Of a stretch of 14,917 bases of DNA, positions 7,509-14,251 are shown one piece after another. Under the pieces are notes generated by a model. The model had not been told where the DNA came from. It saw only the letters and a list, made by a program, of their open reading frames with translations, and ran no database searches. Within the stretch, counting starts at the first letter, position 1. Each line of letters opens with the position of its first letter. The DNA comes from Silanimonas sp965368785. Lineage in GTDB: Bacteria > Pseudomonadota > Gammaproteobacteria > Xanthomonadales > Xanthomonadaceae. The DNA lies in the NCBI GenBank assembly GCA_965368785.1, contig CBDUOG010000046.1:1-14917 (forward strand). The letters are read 5' to 3'. The translations under genes were made by a program, and so were the position numbers.

Positions 7509-7515
7509 TTAGAAA
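7489..7515 (+). promoter_or_regulatory. Weak candidate promoter for the arginine operon leader
   Basis: TTGTCA (7489-7494) and TAGAAA (7510-7515) are 15 bases apart, overlapping the end of the glycine-zipper gene. Match and spacing are only fair. It is listed because the operon needs a promoter upstream of the terminator at 7693-7720. Confidence 0.2.
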
Positions 7516-7527
7516 CCCATAAAACCC

Positions 7528-7659
7528 TTGATCCGCCGAACTATTCGTGACAATCTTCGCCGCATGAACCGCGCATATACCAACGCCGAGATTTTGACTT
7601 CTGCCCGCATGGCGGCCGGAATGACTTCTCGTGCTTCGCGACCGGAGTCCACGATTTAG
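7528..7659 (+). CDS. Candidate arginine-rich leader peptide of the arg operon
   Basis: Open frame of 43 codons from TTG at 7528 to TAG at 7657-7659. Nine codons are arginine (21 percent), six of them within the first 15 positions, including two Arg-Arg pairs (CGC-CGA and CGC-CGC). A shorter alternative starts at ATG 7564 (31 codons, four Arg). Neither start has a clear Shine-Dalgarno sequence, which is the main weakness. The frame lies directly before an intrinsic terminator that precedes argF', and its stop codon shares base 7659 with the antiterminator segment. I infer a regulatory leader peptide whose translation senses charged tRNA-Arg. It could instead be a chance frame in GC-rich spacer DNA. 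Confidence 0.4.
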   Translation: MIRRTIRDNLRRMNRAYTNAEILTSARMAAGMTSRASRPESTI

Positions 7660-7702
7660 CTGGGGTAGCCGGAGAATTCCGCACGTTTACACAAAGCCCA
7701 GC
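7659..7702 (+). promoter_or_regulatory. Candidate antiterminator pairing of the arg leader
   Basis: GCTGGG at 7659-7664 is complementary to CCCAGC at 7697-7702, which is most of the 5' arm of the terminator. Pairing would exclude terminator formation. The enclosed stretch has a small CGGA-GAAT-TCCG hairpin (7670-7681). A ribosome ending at the TAG (7657-7659) would cover the first segment. Confidence 0.4.
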
Positions 7703-7720
7703 CTTCGCGCTGGGCTTTTT
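7693..7720 (+). terminator. Strong intrinsic terminator just before argF'
   Basis: AAAGCCCAGC (7693-7702) pairs with GCTGGGCTTT (7709-7718) in a perfect 10-bp stem around a 6-base loop, with a run of five T (7716-7720) and four more T after CG. It ends only 23 bases before the argF' ATG. It could end the glycine-zipper transcript, but it lies 185 bases past that gene and leaves almost no room for a separate argF' promoter, so a role as a leader attenuator is likely. Confidence 0.85.
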
Positions 7721-7743
7721 CGTTTTCTATACAGGCAAAAATT

Positions 7744-8745
7744 ATGAAGCACTTCCTCAACACTCAAGACTGGGCCAAATCCGAATTGGATGAATTGCTG
7801 GTGCAGGCTGAGGCCTTCCGTCGATCGCCCGGCGGTGACCAGTTACGCGGTAAGTCGATTGCCTTGGTGTTTTTCAATAGCTCGCTGCGTACCCGGACCA
7901 GCTTTGAACTCGGTGCGTTTCAGCTGGGTGGCCATGCGATTGTTCTATCGCCGGGCAAAGATGCCTGGCCGATTGAGTTTGAATCCGGTGTGGTGATGGA
8001 TGGCGATACCGAAGAGCACATTAGCGAAGTGGCCCGCGTGCTATCGCGCTATGTCGATTTGATCGCGGTGCGTGCTTTTCCTAAATTCGTTGATTGGAGC
8101 ATTGACCGCCAGGATCAAGTGCTACAGGGCTTTGCAAAACATGCCACGGTTCCGGTGATTAACTTGGAAACCATTACCCATCCGTGTCAGGAACTCGCGC
8201 ATATCCAGGCGCTGCAGCAGAAGTTCGGGCCGGATCTTCGCGGTAAAAAATACGTACTGACCTGGACCTATCATCCCAAAGCATTGAATACCGCGGTCGC
8301 CAATTCTGCGCTGACCATCGCCACCCGCTTCGGTATGGATGTCACCTTATTGTGCCCCAGCGCCGAGTACGTTCTGGACGAGCGGTATATGGATTGGGCT
8401 GAAAAAAACGTGGCCGAGCAGGGTGGTTCGCTGCAGGTCAGTCACGACATTGATTCGGCGTATCGCGGCGCTGAGATTGTTTACGCCAAGAGCTGGGGTG
8501 CATTGCCATTCTTCGGCCACTGGGAAGACGAAAAGCCGCTGCGTGAACAACTCAAACACTTCATCGTCGACGAACGAAAAATGGCCTTGACCAACAATGC
8601 AGTGTTCAGCCACTGCTTGCCGCTGCGGCGCAACGTAAAGGCGACGGATGCGGTGATGGATTCACCGGCATGCATTGCCATTCAAGAAGCAGAAAATCGC
8701 CTGCACGTGCAAAAAGCGATTATGGCCAAATTAATTAAGCAATAA
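7744..8745 (+). CDS. argF': N-acetylornithine carbamoyltransferase
   Basis: A 333-residue transcarbamylase that makes N-acetyl-L-citrulline from N-acetylornithine and carbamoyl phosphate. The carbamoyl phosphate loop is SLRTRTSFELGAF (47-59), a variant of the STRTR motif. The DAWPIEF segment (73-79) carries a proline known to mark acetylornithine enzymes against succinylornithine ones. ETITHPCQELAH is the HPxQ motif. Lys299 in LPLRRNVKATDAV is equivalent to the lysine that is carboxylated in the Xanthomonas enzyme. By eye it is very close to that enzyme along its whole length. The start ATG at 7744 has only a weak AGG upstream. It is the first full gene of the arginine operon. Its last 129 bases including the stop (8617-8745) are duplicated downstream. 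Confidence 0.95.
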   Translation: MKHFLNTQDWAKSELDELLVQAEAFRRSPGGDQLRGKSIALVFFNSSLRTRTSFELGAFQLGGHAIVLSPGKDAWPIEFESGVVMDGDTEEHISEVARVLSRYVDLIAVRAFPKFVDWSIDRQDQVLQGFAKHATVPVINLETITHPCQELAHIQALQQKFGPDLRGKKYVLTWTYHPKALNTAVANSALTIATRFGMDVTLLCPSAEYVLDERYMDWAEKNVAEQGGSLQVSHDIDSAYRGAEIVYAKSWGALPFFGHWEDEKPLREQLKHFIVDERKMALTNNAVFSHCLPLRRNVKATDAVMDSPACIAIQEAENRLHVQKAIMAKLIKQ

Positions 8746-8965
8746 AGTAACGAGGAAGACTGATGAGTCAGAAAGATATTGTGCTGGCCTTTTCCGGCGG
8801 ATTAGACACGAGCTTCTGTGTGCCCTGGCTGCAGCAGCGCGGCTGGAATGTACACACCGTGTTCGCCGATACCGGCGGTGTCGATGCCGCTGAGCGCGCC
8901 TATATTGAACAGCGCGCCAAAGAGCTGAAGGTCACTTTGCACCAGACCATCGATGGCGGCCCGGC
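8617..8965. repeat. Tandem duplication, copy 1 (argF' end to argG start)
   Basis: 349 bases repeated at 8969-9317 with a constant offset of 352 and a 3-base joint (GTT, 8966-8968). It covers the last part of argF', the intergenic ribosome binding site and the first 68 codons of argG. Bases 8617-8848 are identical to the second copy; differences occur only at 8849, 8852, 8864, 8882, 8909, 8918 and 8938. Confidence 0.97.
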
Positions 8966-8990
8966 GTTTTGCCGCTGCGGCGCAACGTAA
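8763..8990 (+). pseudogene. argG: Truncated argG copy (N-terminal 68 residues)
   Basis: Open frame of 75 codons with the same GAGGAAG ribosome binding site as the true argG. Residues 1-68 match the intact ArgG except for Leu59 against Ser59, and include the ATP-binding AFSGGLDTS loop (9-17). The frame then crosses the duplication joint and ends in seven unrelated residues read out of frame from argF' (FCRCGAT). It lacks the citrulline and aspartate binding parts and the C-terminal oligomerisation region, so it cannot be an active argininosuccinate synthase. It should still be translated, since signals are intact. It is the product of the tandem duplication, or of a misassembly producing one. 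Confidence 0.9.
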
Positions 8991-9317
8991 AGGCGACGGA
9001 TGCGGTGATGGATTCACCGGCATGCATTGCCATTCAAGAAGCAGAAAATCGCCTGCACGTGCAAAAAGCGATTATGGCCAAATTAATTAAGCAATAAAGT
9101 AACGAGGAAGACTGATGAGTCAGAAAGATATTGTGCTGGCCTTTTCCGGCGGATTAGACACGAGCTTCTGTGTGCCCTGGCTGCAGCAGCGCGGCTGGAA
9201 CGTGCACACCGTGTTTGCCGATACCGGCGGTGTTGATGCCGCTGAGCGCGCCTATATTGAGCAGCGCGCAAAAGAGCTGAAGGTCACTTCGCACCAGACC
9301 ATCGATGGCGGCCCGGC
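8969..9317. repeat. Tandem duplication, copy 2
   Basis: Second copy of the 349-base unit. It starts with a promoterless 3' fragment of argF' (8969-9097) that has no start codon of its own, then repeats the intergenic ribosome binding site and runs into the intact argG. Because copy 1 completes argF' and copy 2 begins argG, neither full gene is broken. Confidence 0.97.
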
Positions 9318-10317
9318 CTTATGGAATGGCTTTGTAAAGCCTTTCGTGTGGGCCGGCGAAAGCTATCAGGGGCAGTACCCGTTGTTGGTGTCTGACCGTT
9401 ACCTGATTGTTGATGCGGCGCTCAAGCGTTGCGCTGAGTTGGGTACGCGGTCCATTGCGCATGGCTGCACCGGCATGGGCAACGATCAAGTGCGATTTGA
9501 TTTAGCGGTGAAAGCATCCGGTGACTACGAAATTGTCGCGCCGATTCGCGAAATCCAAAAGGAGCACACCGAAGTGCGCGCGTACGAGCAACGTTATCTT
9601 GAAGAGCTCGGATTTGAAGTGCGCAGCAATCAAAAGGCCTACACGATTAATGAGAACTTGCTTGGACTGACGATGTCCGGTGGCGAGATCGATCAGTGGC
9701 AGGCACCCGGGGCAGGCGCTCAAGGCTGGTGCGCGGCCGCGGTGAATTGGCCGAAGCAGCCGCTGCGTGTACGCATCGGATTTGTGCACGGGGAAGCGGT
9801 CAGTCTTGATGGCCAGAAAATGGCGGGTCACGAGATGCTCGCCAAGCTCAATAAATTATTTGCCGCCTACGGTGTGGGCCGCGGCATCTACACCGGCGAC
9901 ACCACGATTGGTTTGAAAGGCCGCATTGTGTACGAAGCACCCGGCCTGACCGCGCTTTTGTGTGCGCATCGGGCGCTGGAAGAAGCGGTGCTAAGTAAGC
10001 AACAAAATCGCTTCAAGCCGGAGATCGCCCGCAAGTGGGTGGAGTTGGTGTACGAAGGCTTTTATCACGACCCACTCAAAACAAATCTCGAAGCATTTTT
10101 AGCCTCAAGCCAATCGACCGTTGAGGGCGAGGTAACGCTGGAAACCTTTGGTGCGCGAGTGGATGCGATTGCGGTGTCGTCGGCACGTATTCTATCGGCC
10201 AAGGACGCCTGCTACGCGCAAAGTGCCAGCTGGGGTGTCGAGGAAGCCGAAGGTTTTATTCGTTTGTTTGGCATGAGCAGCACATTGTGGGCTCAAGTAA
10301 ACCGCAAGGACGATTGA
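9115..10317 (+). CDS. argG: Argininosuccinate synthase
   Basis: A 400-residue enzyme that joins citrulline and aspartate with ATP to give argininosuccinate, the penultimate step to arginine. The PP-loop AFSGGLDTS is at residues 9-17. The GNDQVRFDLA segment (about 123-132) is the conserved GNDQ region, and the GYTGD-like IYTGDTTIGLKGR segment lies further on. Length fits the family. GAGGAAG eight bases before ATG 9115 is a good ribosome binding site. It is preceded by the duplicated argF'/argG junction, so its translation start lies 352 bp further from argF' than in the presumed ancestral arrangement. Its stop is two bases before the argE' start. Ser59 differs from Leu59 in the truncated copy. 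Confidence 0.97.
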   Translation: MSQKDIVLAFSGGLDTSFCVPWLQQRGWNVHTVFADTGGVDAAERAYIEQRAKELKVTSHQTIDGGPALWNGFVKPFVWAGESYQGQYPLLVSDRYLIVDAALKRCAELGTRSIAHGCTGMGNDQVRFDLAVKASGDYEIVAPIREIQKEHTEVRAYEQRYLEELGFEVRSNQKAYTINENLLGLTMSGGEIDQWQAPGAGAQGWCAAAVNWPKQPLRVRIGFVHGEAVSLDGQKMAGHEMLAKLNKLFAAYGVGRGIYTGDTTIGLKGRIVYEAPGLTALLCAHRALEEAVLSKQQNRFKPEIARKWVELVYEGFYHDPLKTNLEAFLASSQSTVEGEVTLETFGARVDAIAVSSARILSAKDACYAQSASWGVEEAEGFIRLFGMSSTLWAQVNRKDD

Positions 10318-10319
10318 CT

Positions 10320-11402
10320 ATGTTGCAGCCGGCACTGAAACACCTGGAAGCCTTGGTGGGTTTTGATACACGCAATCCGCCGCGGGCAATCTCGACCGGT
10401 GGAATTTTTGATTATCTGCGCCAGCAATTGCTGGATTTTCAAATCGAAGTGAACGATCATGGCGCCGGCGCAGTATCGATGCTCGCCCGACGCGGGTCGC
10501 CGAAACGTTTGTTTAACGTGCATCTGGATACCGTGCCCAGCGCCAGTTCGTGGACTCAGGATCCCTTGCAACTGCGGGTCACCCAGGACCGCGCCATTGG
10601 CTTGGGCGCCTGCGATATTAAAGGTGCGGCCGCCTGTTTATTAGCAGCGGCAAGTGAAACCCGCGGTGACGCCGCGTTTTTGTTTAGCACAGACGAAGAA
10701 GCCAATGACGCGCGCTGCATTGAAGCGTTCTTGAATACCGATCACGGATTCAAAGAAGTGATTGTGGCGGAGCCGACAATGGCCGAGGCGGTCATTGCGC
10801 ACCGCGGTATTGCCTCGGTATTGATTCAATTCAGTGGTCGTTCGGCGCATGCCTCGGCTAATCAGGCGATTGCTGATAGTGCCGTGCACTCGGCAATGGT
10901 CTGGGGAGCACAGGCGCTGCAGCGCGTGCAGGAAATGCAACACCTGCGCTTTGGTGGCTTGACCGGCTTGCGGATGAATATCGGACGCATAGAGGGCGGA
11001 ATCAAAGCCAATATGATTGCGGCCAACTGCGAATTGCGCTTCGGCTTCCGACCGCTTCCGTCGCAGCCGATTGATGAACTCCATGAGGTGTTTCGCGACT
11101 GCTTGCCGCCTGATTGTGTGGCCAATTACGCGCAGACATTTCGCGGCCCATCCTTACCCGCCGGAGCAACTCATTTGGCCGAAGAAAAGCGATTGGCCGC
11201 GCGTGATCTGGCCGATGAGCTCGGTTTACCGATTGGTAATGCCGTTGATTTTTGGACCGAAGCCTCTTTGTTTTCTGCCGCTGGCCTGACCGCATTGGTC
11301 TATGGCCCGGGCGATATTGCGCAAGCGCATACGGCCGATGAATGGGTCAGTTTGCAGCAGCTGGAAACCGTGCTCACTACTTATAAGCGTCTACTGTCAT
11401 GA
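10320..11402 (+). CDS. argE': N-acetylcitrulline deacetylase (M20 family, ArgE-like)
   Basis: A 360-residue M20-family metallohydrolase. Metal ligands expected in the family are visible: His68 in NVHLDTVP, Asp99 in GACDIKGA, catalytic Glu126 with Glu127 in STDEE, Glu151 in AEPT, and His337 in AHTADEW. The dimerisation lid domain starts near residue 165. M20 ArgE enzymes remove acetate from acetylornithine, but beside an acetylornithine carbamoyltransferase the substrate should be N-acetylcitrulline, as established for Xanthomonas; here that is inferred from context. I chose ATG 10320, two bases after the argG stop with AAGGA upstream, over an in-frame start 11 codons earlier inside argG. It overlaps argB by 4 bases. 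Confidence 0.92.
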   Translation: MLQPALKHLEALVGFDTRNPPRAISTGGIFDYLRQQLLDFQIEVNDHGAGAVSMLARRGSPKRLFNVHLDTVPSASSWTQDPLQLRVTQDRAIGLGACDIKGAAACLLAAASETRGDAAFLFSTDEEANDARCIEAFLNTDHGFKEVIVAEPTMAEAVIAHRGIASVLIQFSGRSAHASANQAIADSAVHSAMVWGAQALQRVQEMQHLRFGGLTGLRMNIGRIEGGIKANMIAANCELRFGFRPLPSQPIDELHEVFRDCLPPDCVANYAQTFRGPSLPAGATHLAEEKRLAARDLADELGLPIGNAVDFWTEASLFSAAGLTALVYGPGDIAQAHTADEWVSLQQLETVLTTYKRLLS

Positions 11403-12715
11403 GCGAGACTCGCACCACCATTATTCGCTTGCTGTCGAACATGGCCAGCGCAAAAGAAATTCAAATGTATCTGCGGCGGTTCTCGCAGCAGGACGCTACG
11501 CGCTTTGCCGTCGTGAAAGTCGGCGGCGCTATTTTGCGCGACGAGCTCGAAGCCCTGGTTTCATCCTTGGCATTTTTACAACAAGTCGGTTTGACCCCGG
11601 TGGTCGTTCATGGCGGCGGGCCGCAACTGGATGTTGAGCTGCAGCAAGCCGGCATTGAGAAACAAACCGTGGATGGCCTGCGGGTTACCACGCCGGAGTC
11701 CTTATCGATCATCCGGCGCGTTTTGATCCGCGAAAACCAACGCCTGGTTGAAGCACTGCAAGCCGATGGTGTGCGCGCCAGCGGCATCCAGACCGGTGTA
11801 TTTGAAGTCGACTATTTGGATAAGGCCAAATACGGATTGGTGGGAACAGTTGCTGCAACGCGCACCGAACAGGTTAAGTCGGCCATTCGCATGGGCACGA
11901 TTCCGGTCATTTCTTCCTTAGGCGAGACCAGTCACGGACAAATACTCAATATCAATGCCGACTGGGCAGCCAATGCGCTGATCAAAGAGCTTCAGCCTTA
12001 TAAGATTATTTTCTTAACCGCTACCGGTGGTTTGCTCGACGGACAGGATCGCCTGATCGACTCGATTAATCTGAGCTCAGACTTTGAGCGATTGATGTCC
12101 GAGCCCTGGCTGCATTCGGGTATGCGCGTGAAGATTCAGCAGATCTACGATTTATTGATGGACTTGCCACTGTCCTCGTCGGTCTCGATCACCAAGCCGG
12201 CGGAGCTGGCCAAAGAGCTTTTCACCCATCGCGGTTCGGGCACATTGGTACGCCGCGGCGAGAGCATTTTATGTTTTGAGCGCTGGGAAGATTTAGATTT
12301 GCCGCGATTATCCGGACTGATTCAATCGGGCTTCGGTCGTGGACTGACTCAAGACTATTTCGCCAGTACACAGCCGTTCAAAATCTACGTCAGTGAGCAT
12401 TATCGGGCGGCGCTGGTTTTAACCCTGGAAAATGGTGTGGCGCATCTAGACAAATTTGCTGTAGCTGAAGATGCTAAAGGCGAGGGCCTGGGTAAGGCAG
12501 CATGGAAGTTTGTTAAGGCGCAGAATCCGCAAATGTTCTGGCGCTCGCGCAATACGAATCCCATCAATGACTTTTATTTTGAAGAAGCGGACGGCTGCAT
12601 AAAGGGCGAGCCGTGGAATGTTTTCTGGTATGGGCTGTCTGATTTTGAATCGGTGCAGTACGCGGTGACCCATTGTCGCGAACGGCAGGCCACTTTGAAG
12701 GTGGAGGTTGAATGA
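11399..12715 (+). CDS. argB: Bifunctional acetylglutamate kinase / N-acetylglutamate synthase
   Basis: A 438-residue fusion. Residues about 35-275 are an amino-acid kinase domain: VVKVGGAIL with Lys40, VVVHGGGPQLD, the DGLRVTTPESL loop, and NINADWAANAL. Residues about 285-438 are a GNAT domain of the NAGS type (DUF619), with acetyl-CoA site around DAKGEGLGKAAW and a WRSRNTNPINDFYFEEADG segment. The protein should both acetylate glutamate and phosphorylate the acetylglutamate, replacing separate ArgA and ArgB proteins. This architecture is known from Xanthomonas and Maricaulis and resembles vertebrate NAGS. The N-terminal 30 residues before the kinase are typical of the fused form. ATGA overlaps link it to argE' and to the next gene. 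Arginine feedback is probable but cannot be read from sequence. Confidence 0.95.
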   Translation: MSETRTTIIRLLSNMASAKEIQMYLRRFSQQDATRFAVVKVGGAILRDELEALVSSLAFLQQVGLTPVVVHGGGPQLDVELQQAGIEKQTVDGLRVTTPESLSIIRRVLIRENQRLVEALQADGVRASGIQTGVFEVDYLDKAKYGLVGTVAATRTEQVKSAIRMGTIPVISSLGETSHGQILNINADWAANALIKELQPYKIIFLTATGGLLDGQDRLIDSINLSSDFERLMSEPWLHSGMRVKIQQIYDLLMDLPLSSSVSITKPAELAKELFTHRGSGTLVRRGESILCFERWEDLDLPRLSGLIQSGFGRGLTQDYFASTQPFKIYVSEHYRAALVLTLENGVAHLDKFAVAEDAKGEGLGKAAWKFVKAQNPQMFWRSRNTNPINDFYFEEADGCIKGEPWNVFWYGLSDFESVQYAVTHCRERQATLKVEVE

Positions 12716-13296
12716 ACCTTAATGATTACGCCACATTGCGCGGTGAGCATGTCAGTCTCTTGCCGCTGCAACTAGAACACGCGGCCGGCTTAGACAAGGC
12801 CGCTGCCGATGGCGAACTATGGAAGTTGTGGTACACAACGGTGCCAGCACCCGGACGGGCGAGTGCCTACATTGAAAAGGCGCTCAAAGCGCGCGATGCG
12901 GGAACGGGCCTGCCCTTTGCGGTGTTAGATCACAGTGGCGAGATTGTCGGCTCAACGCGGCTGTATTACATCGATCGCGAGAATCTACGTTGTCATATTG
13001 GTTACACCTGGTATGCCAGCCGGGCGCAACGTACCGCCTTGAATACGGAAGCCAAGTACCTTCTGCTGCGCTATGCGTTTGAAGAGTTAAATAATATTGC
13101 CGTGGTCTTTGAAACGCATGTGGCTAATGAGCGTTCGCGCGCGGCGATCGCGCGATTGGGCGCGCATCAAGATGGCATCTTGCGCAGTCACATGATTATG
13201 CCTGATGGCAGTATTCGCGATACGGTGGTTTTTTCAATCATCAAAGATGAGTGGCCGGATGTTGCAGCGGCACTGCTCAAGCGTTTAGGAAGGTAG
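12712..13296 (+). CDS. RimJ/RimL-type GNAT acetyltransferase in the arg operon
   Basis: A 194-residue GNAT-fold protein. Residues about 68-80 (LPFAVLDHSGEIVGSTR) and 97-125 (HIGYTWYASRAQRTALNTEAKYLLLRYAF) form the central strands and acetyl-CoA binding helix; the loop has QRTALNTEAK instead of the common Q/R-x-x-G-x-G. ETHVANERSRAAIARLGA is the late conserved segment. Similar proteins occupy this place, between argB and argC, in Xanthomonas arginine operons as I recall. Since the preceding gene already encodes glutamate acetylation, this enzyme must do something else, perhaps acetylate another amine or a protein; no substrate can be named. It overlaps argB by 4 bases and ends seven bases before argC. 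Confidence 0.85.
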   Translation: MNLNDYATLRGEHVSLLPLQLEHAAGLDKAAADGELWKLWYTTVPAPGRASAYIEKALKARDAGTGLPFAVLDHSGEIVGSTRLYYIDRENLRCHIGYTWYASRAQRTALNTEAKYLLLRYAFEELNNIAVVFETHVANERSRAAIARLGAHQDGILRSHMIMPDGSIRDTVVFSIIKDEWPDVAAALLKRLGR

Positions 13297-13303
13297 GGTA
13301 TTT

Positions 13304-14251
13304 ATGACGGGACGAGTCGGAATTATTGGTGCTCGGGGTTATGTCAGTCAGGAACTAATCCGGCTTATTTTCGCGAATCCGCAGTTTGAACTGGGTTTTG
13401 TCTCATCGCGCGCACGCGCCGGGCAGTCCCTGCAGAAGTTCAACCCGAGCATTCGAACCGATATGCAGTACATCGAGCTCACGCCGGATAGCTTGTCGCA
13501 GCATAGCGTTGATGCGCTGGTCTTAGCCTTACCCAACGGTTTAGCCCAGCCTTATGTGGAGGCTGTAACGCAATTCAACCCGGAAACGCGAATCGTTGAT
13601 CTGTCGGCCGATCACCGCTTCGATGCCAACTGGATTTACGGTCTGCCGGAGTTGGGCCGCGAGCAGATTCGCCAAGCAGCCAGAATCAGTAATCCGGGTT
13701 GCTACGCTACGGCCATGCAACTGGCGATATCGCCGATGCGGGATCAGCTTGAGGGCCCGGTGCAATGCTTTGGTGTATCGGGCTACTCCGGGGCAGGCAC
13801 CACCGCATCGGATAAGAACAATCCAGATAAATTGAATGAGAACCTGATTCCTTATGCCCTGGCCGGGCATATCCACGAACGCGAGGTGTCGCGTCATCTC
13901 AATCACCCAGTCGAGTTTATGCCGCACGTGGCAGCTTACTTTCGCGGCTTAAGTATTACCGCCAATCTGCATTTGAAATCCGTCTGGAGCGTTGCGGATG
14001 TGATGGACCGTTACCGCAATTACTTTTCTGACTCGCCCTTGGTTCGGGTTAAGGCTGACGCGCCGTGGACCAATCAGATTGCCGGGCGCAATGGTGCGAT
14101 GATTGGCGGCTTTACATTGAGTGAAGATGGACGGCGCCTCGTCGTGGTCAGCGTTCTGGATAACTTGCTCAAAGGTGCAGCGACGCAGGCCATGCAGAAC
14201 CTGAATCTGGCATTTGGATTTGACGAGTTGCTGGGAATCAACAATGGCTAA
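13304..14251 (+). CDS. argC: N-acetyl-gamma-glutamyl-phosphate reductase
   Basis: A 315-residue NADPH-dependent reductase that turns acetylglutamyl phosphate into acetylglutamate semialdehyde. The nucleotide-binding start is GIIGARGYVSQEL (6-18). The catalytic cysteine is Cys133 in RISNPGCYAT. LALPNGLAQPYVEA and the FGVSGYSGAGTTASDKN segment are characteristic, and His in the MPHVAAYFRGL region fits the expected acid-base histidine. Length fits the short family type. AGGTAGGG before the ATG is a ribosome binding site. It sits seven bases after the GNAT gene and overlaps argH by eight bases, so it is translated within the same operon. Confidence 0.95.
   Translation: MTGRVGIIGARGYVSQELIRLIFANPQFELGFVSSRARAGQSLQKFNPSIRTDMQYIELTPDSLSQHSVDALVLALPNGLAQPYVEAVTQFNPETRIVDLSADHRFDANWIYGLPELGREQIRQAARISNPGCYATAMQLAISPMRDQLEGPVQCFGVSGYSGAGTTASDKNNPDKLNENLIPYALAGHIHEREVSRHLNHPVEFMPHVAAYFRGLSITANLHLKSVWSVADVMDRYRNYFSDSPLVRVKADAPWTNQIAGRNGAMIGGFTLSEDGRRLVVVSVLDNLLKGAATQAMQNLNLAFGFDELLGINNG

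Noticed and set aside
7509..7743. ArgR operator in the arginine leader
   Set aside because: I saw no sequence resembling the palindromic TGAAT-type ARG box in this interval.
8969..9097. A second carbamoyltransferase gene after the argG fragment
   Set aside because: It is only the 3' 129 bases of argF' carried in duplication copy 2, with no start codon or N-terminal part.
10287..10319. Upstream in-frame start for argE' inside argG
   Set aside because: It would extend argE' by 11 residues within argG. ATG 10320 has a good AAGGA site and gives the expected family N-terminus.
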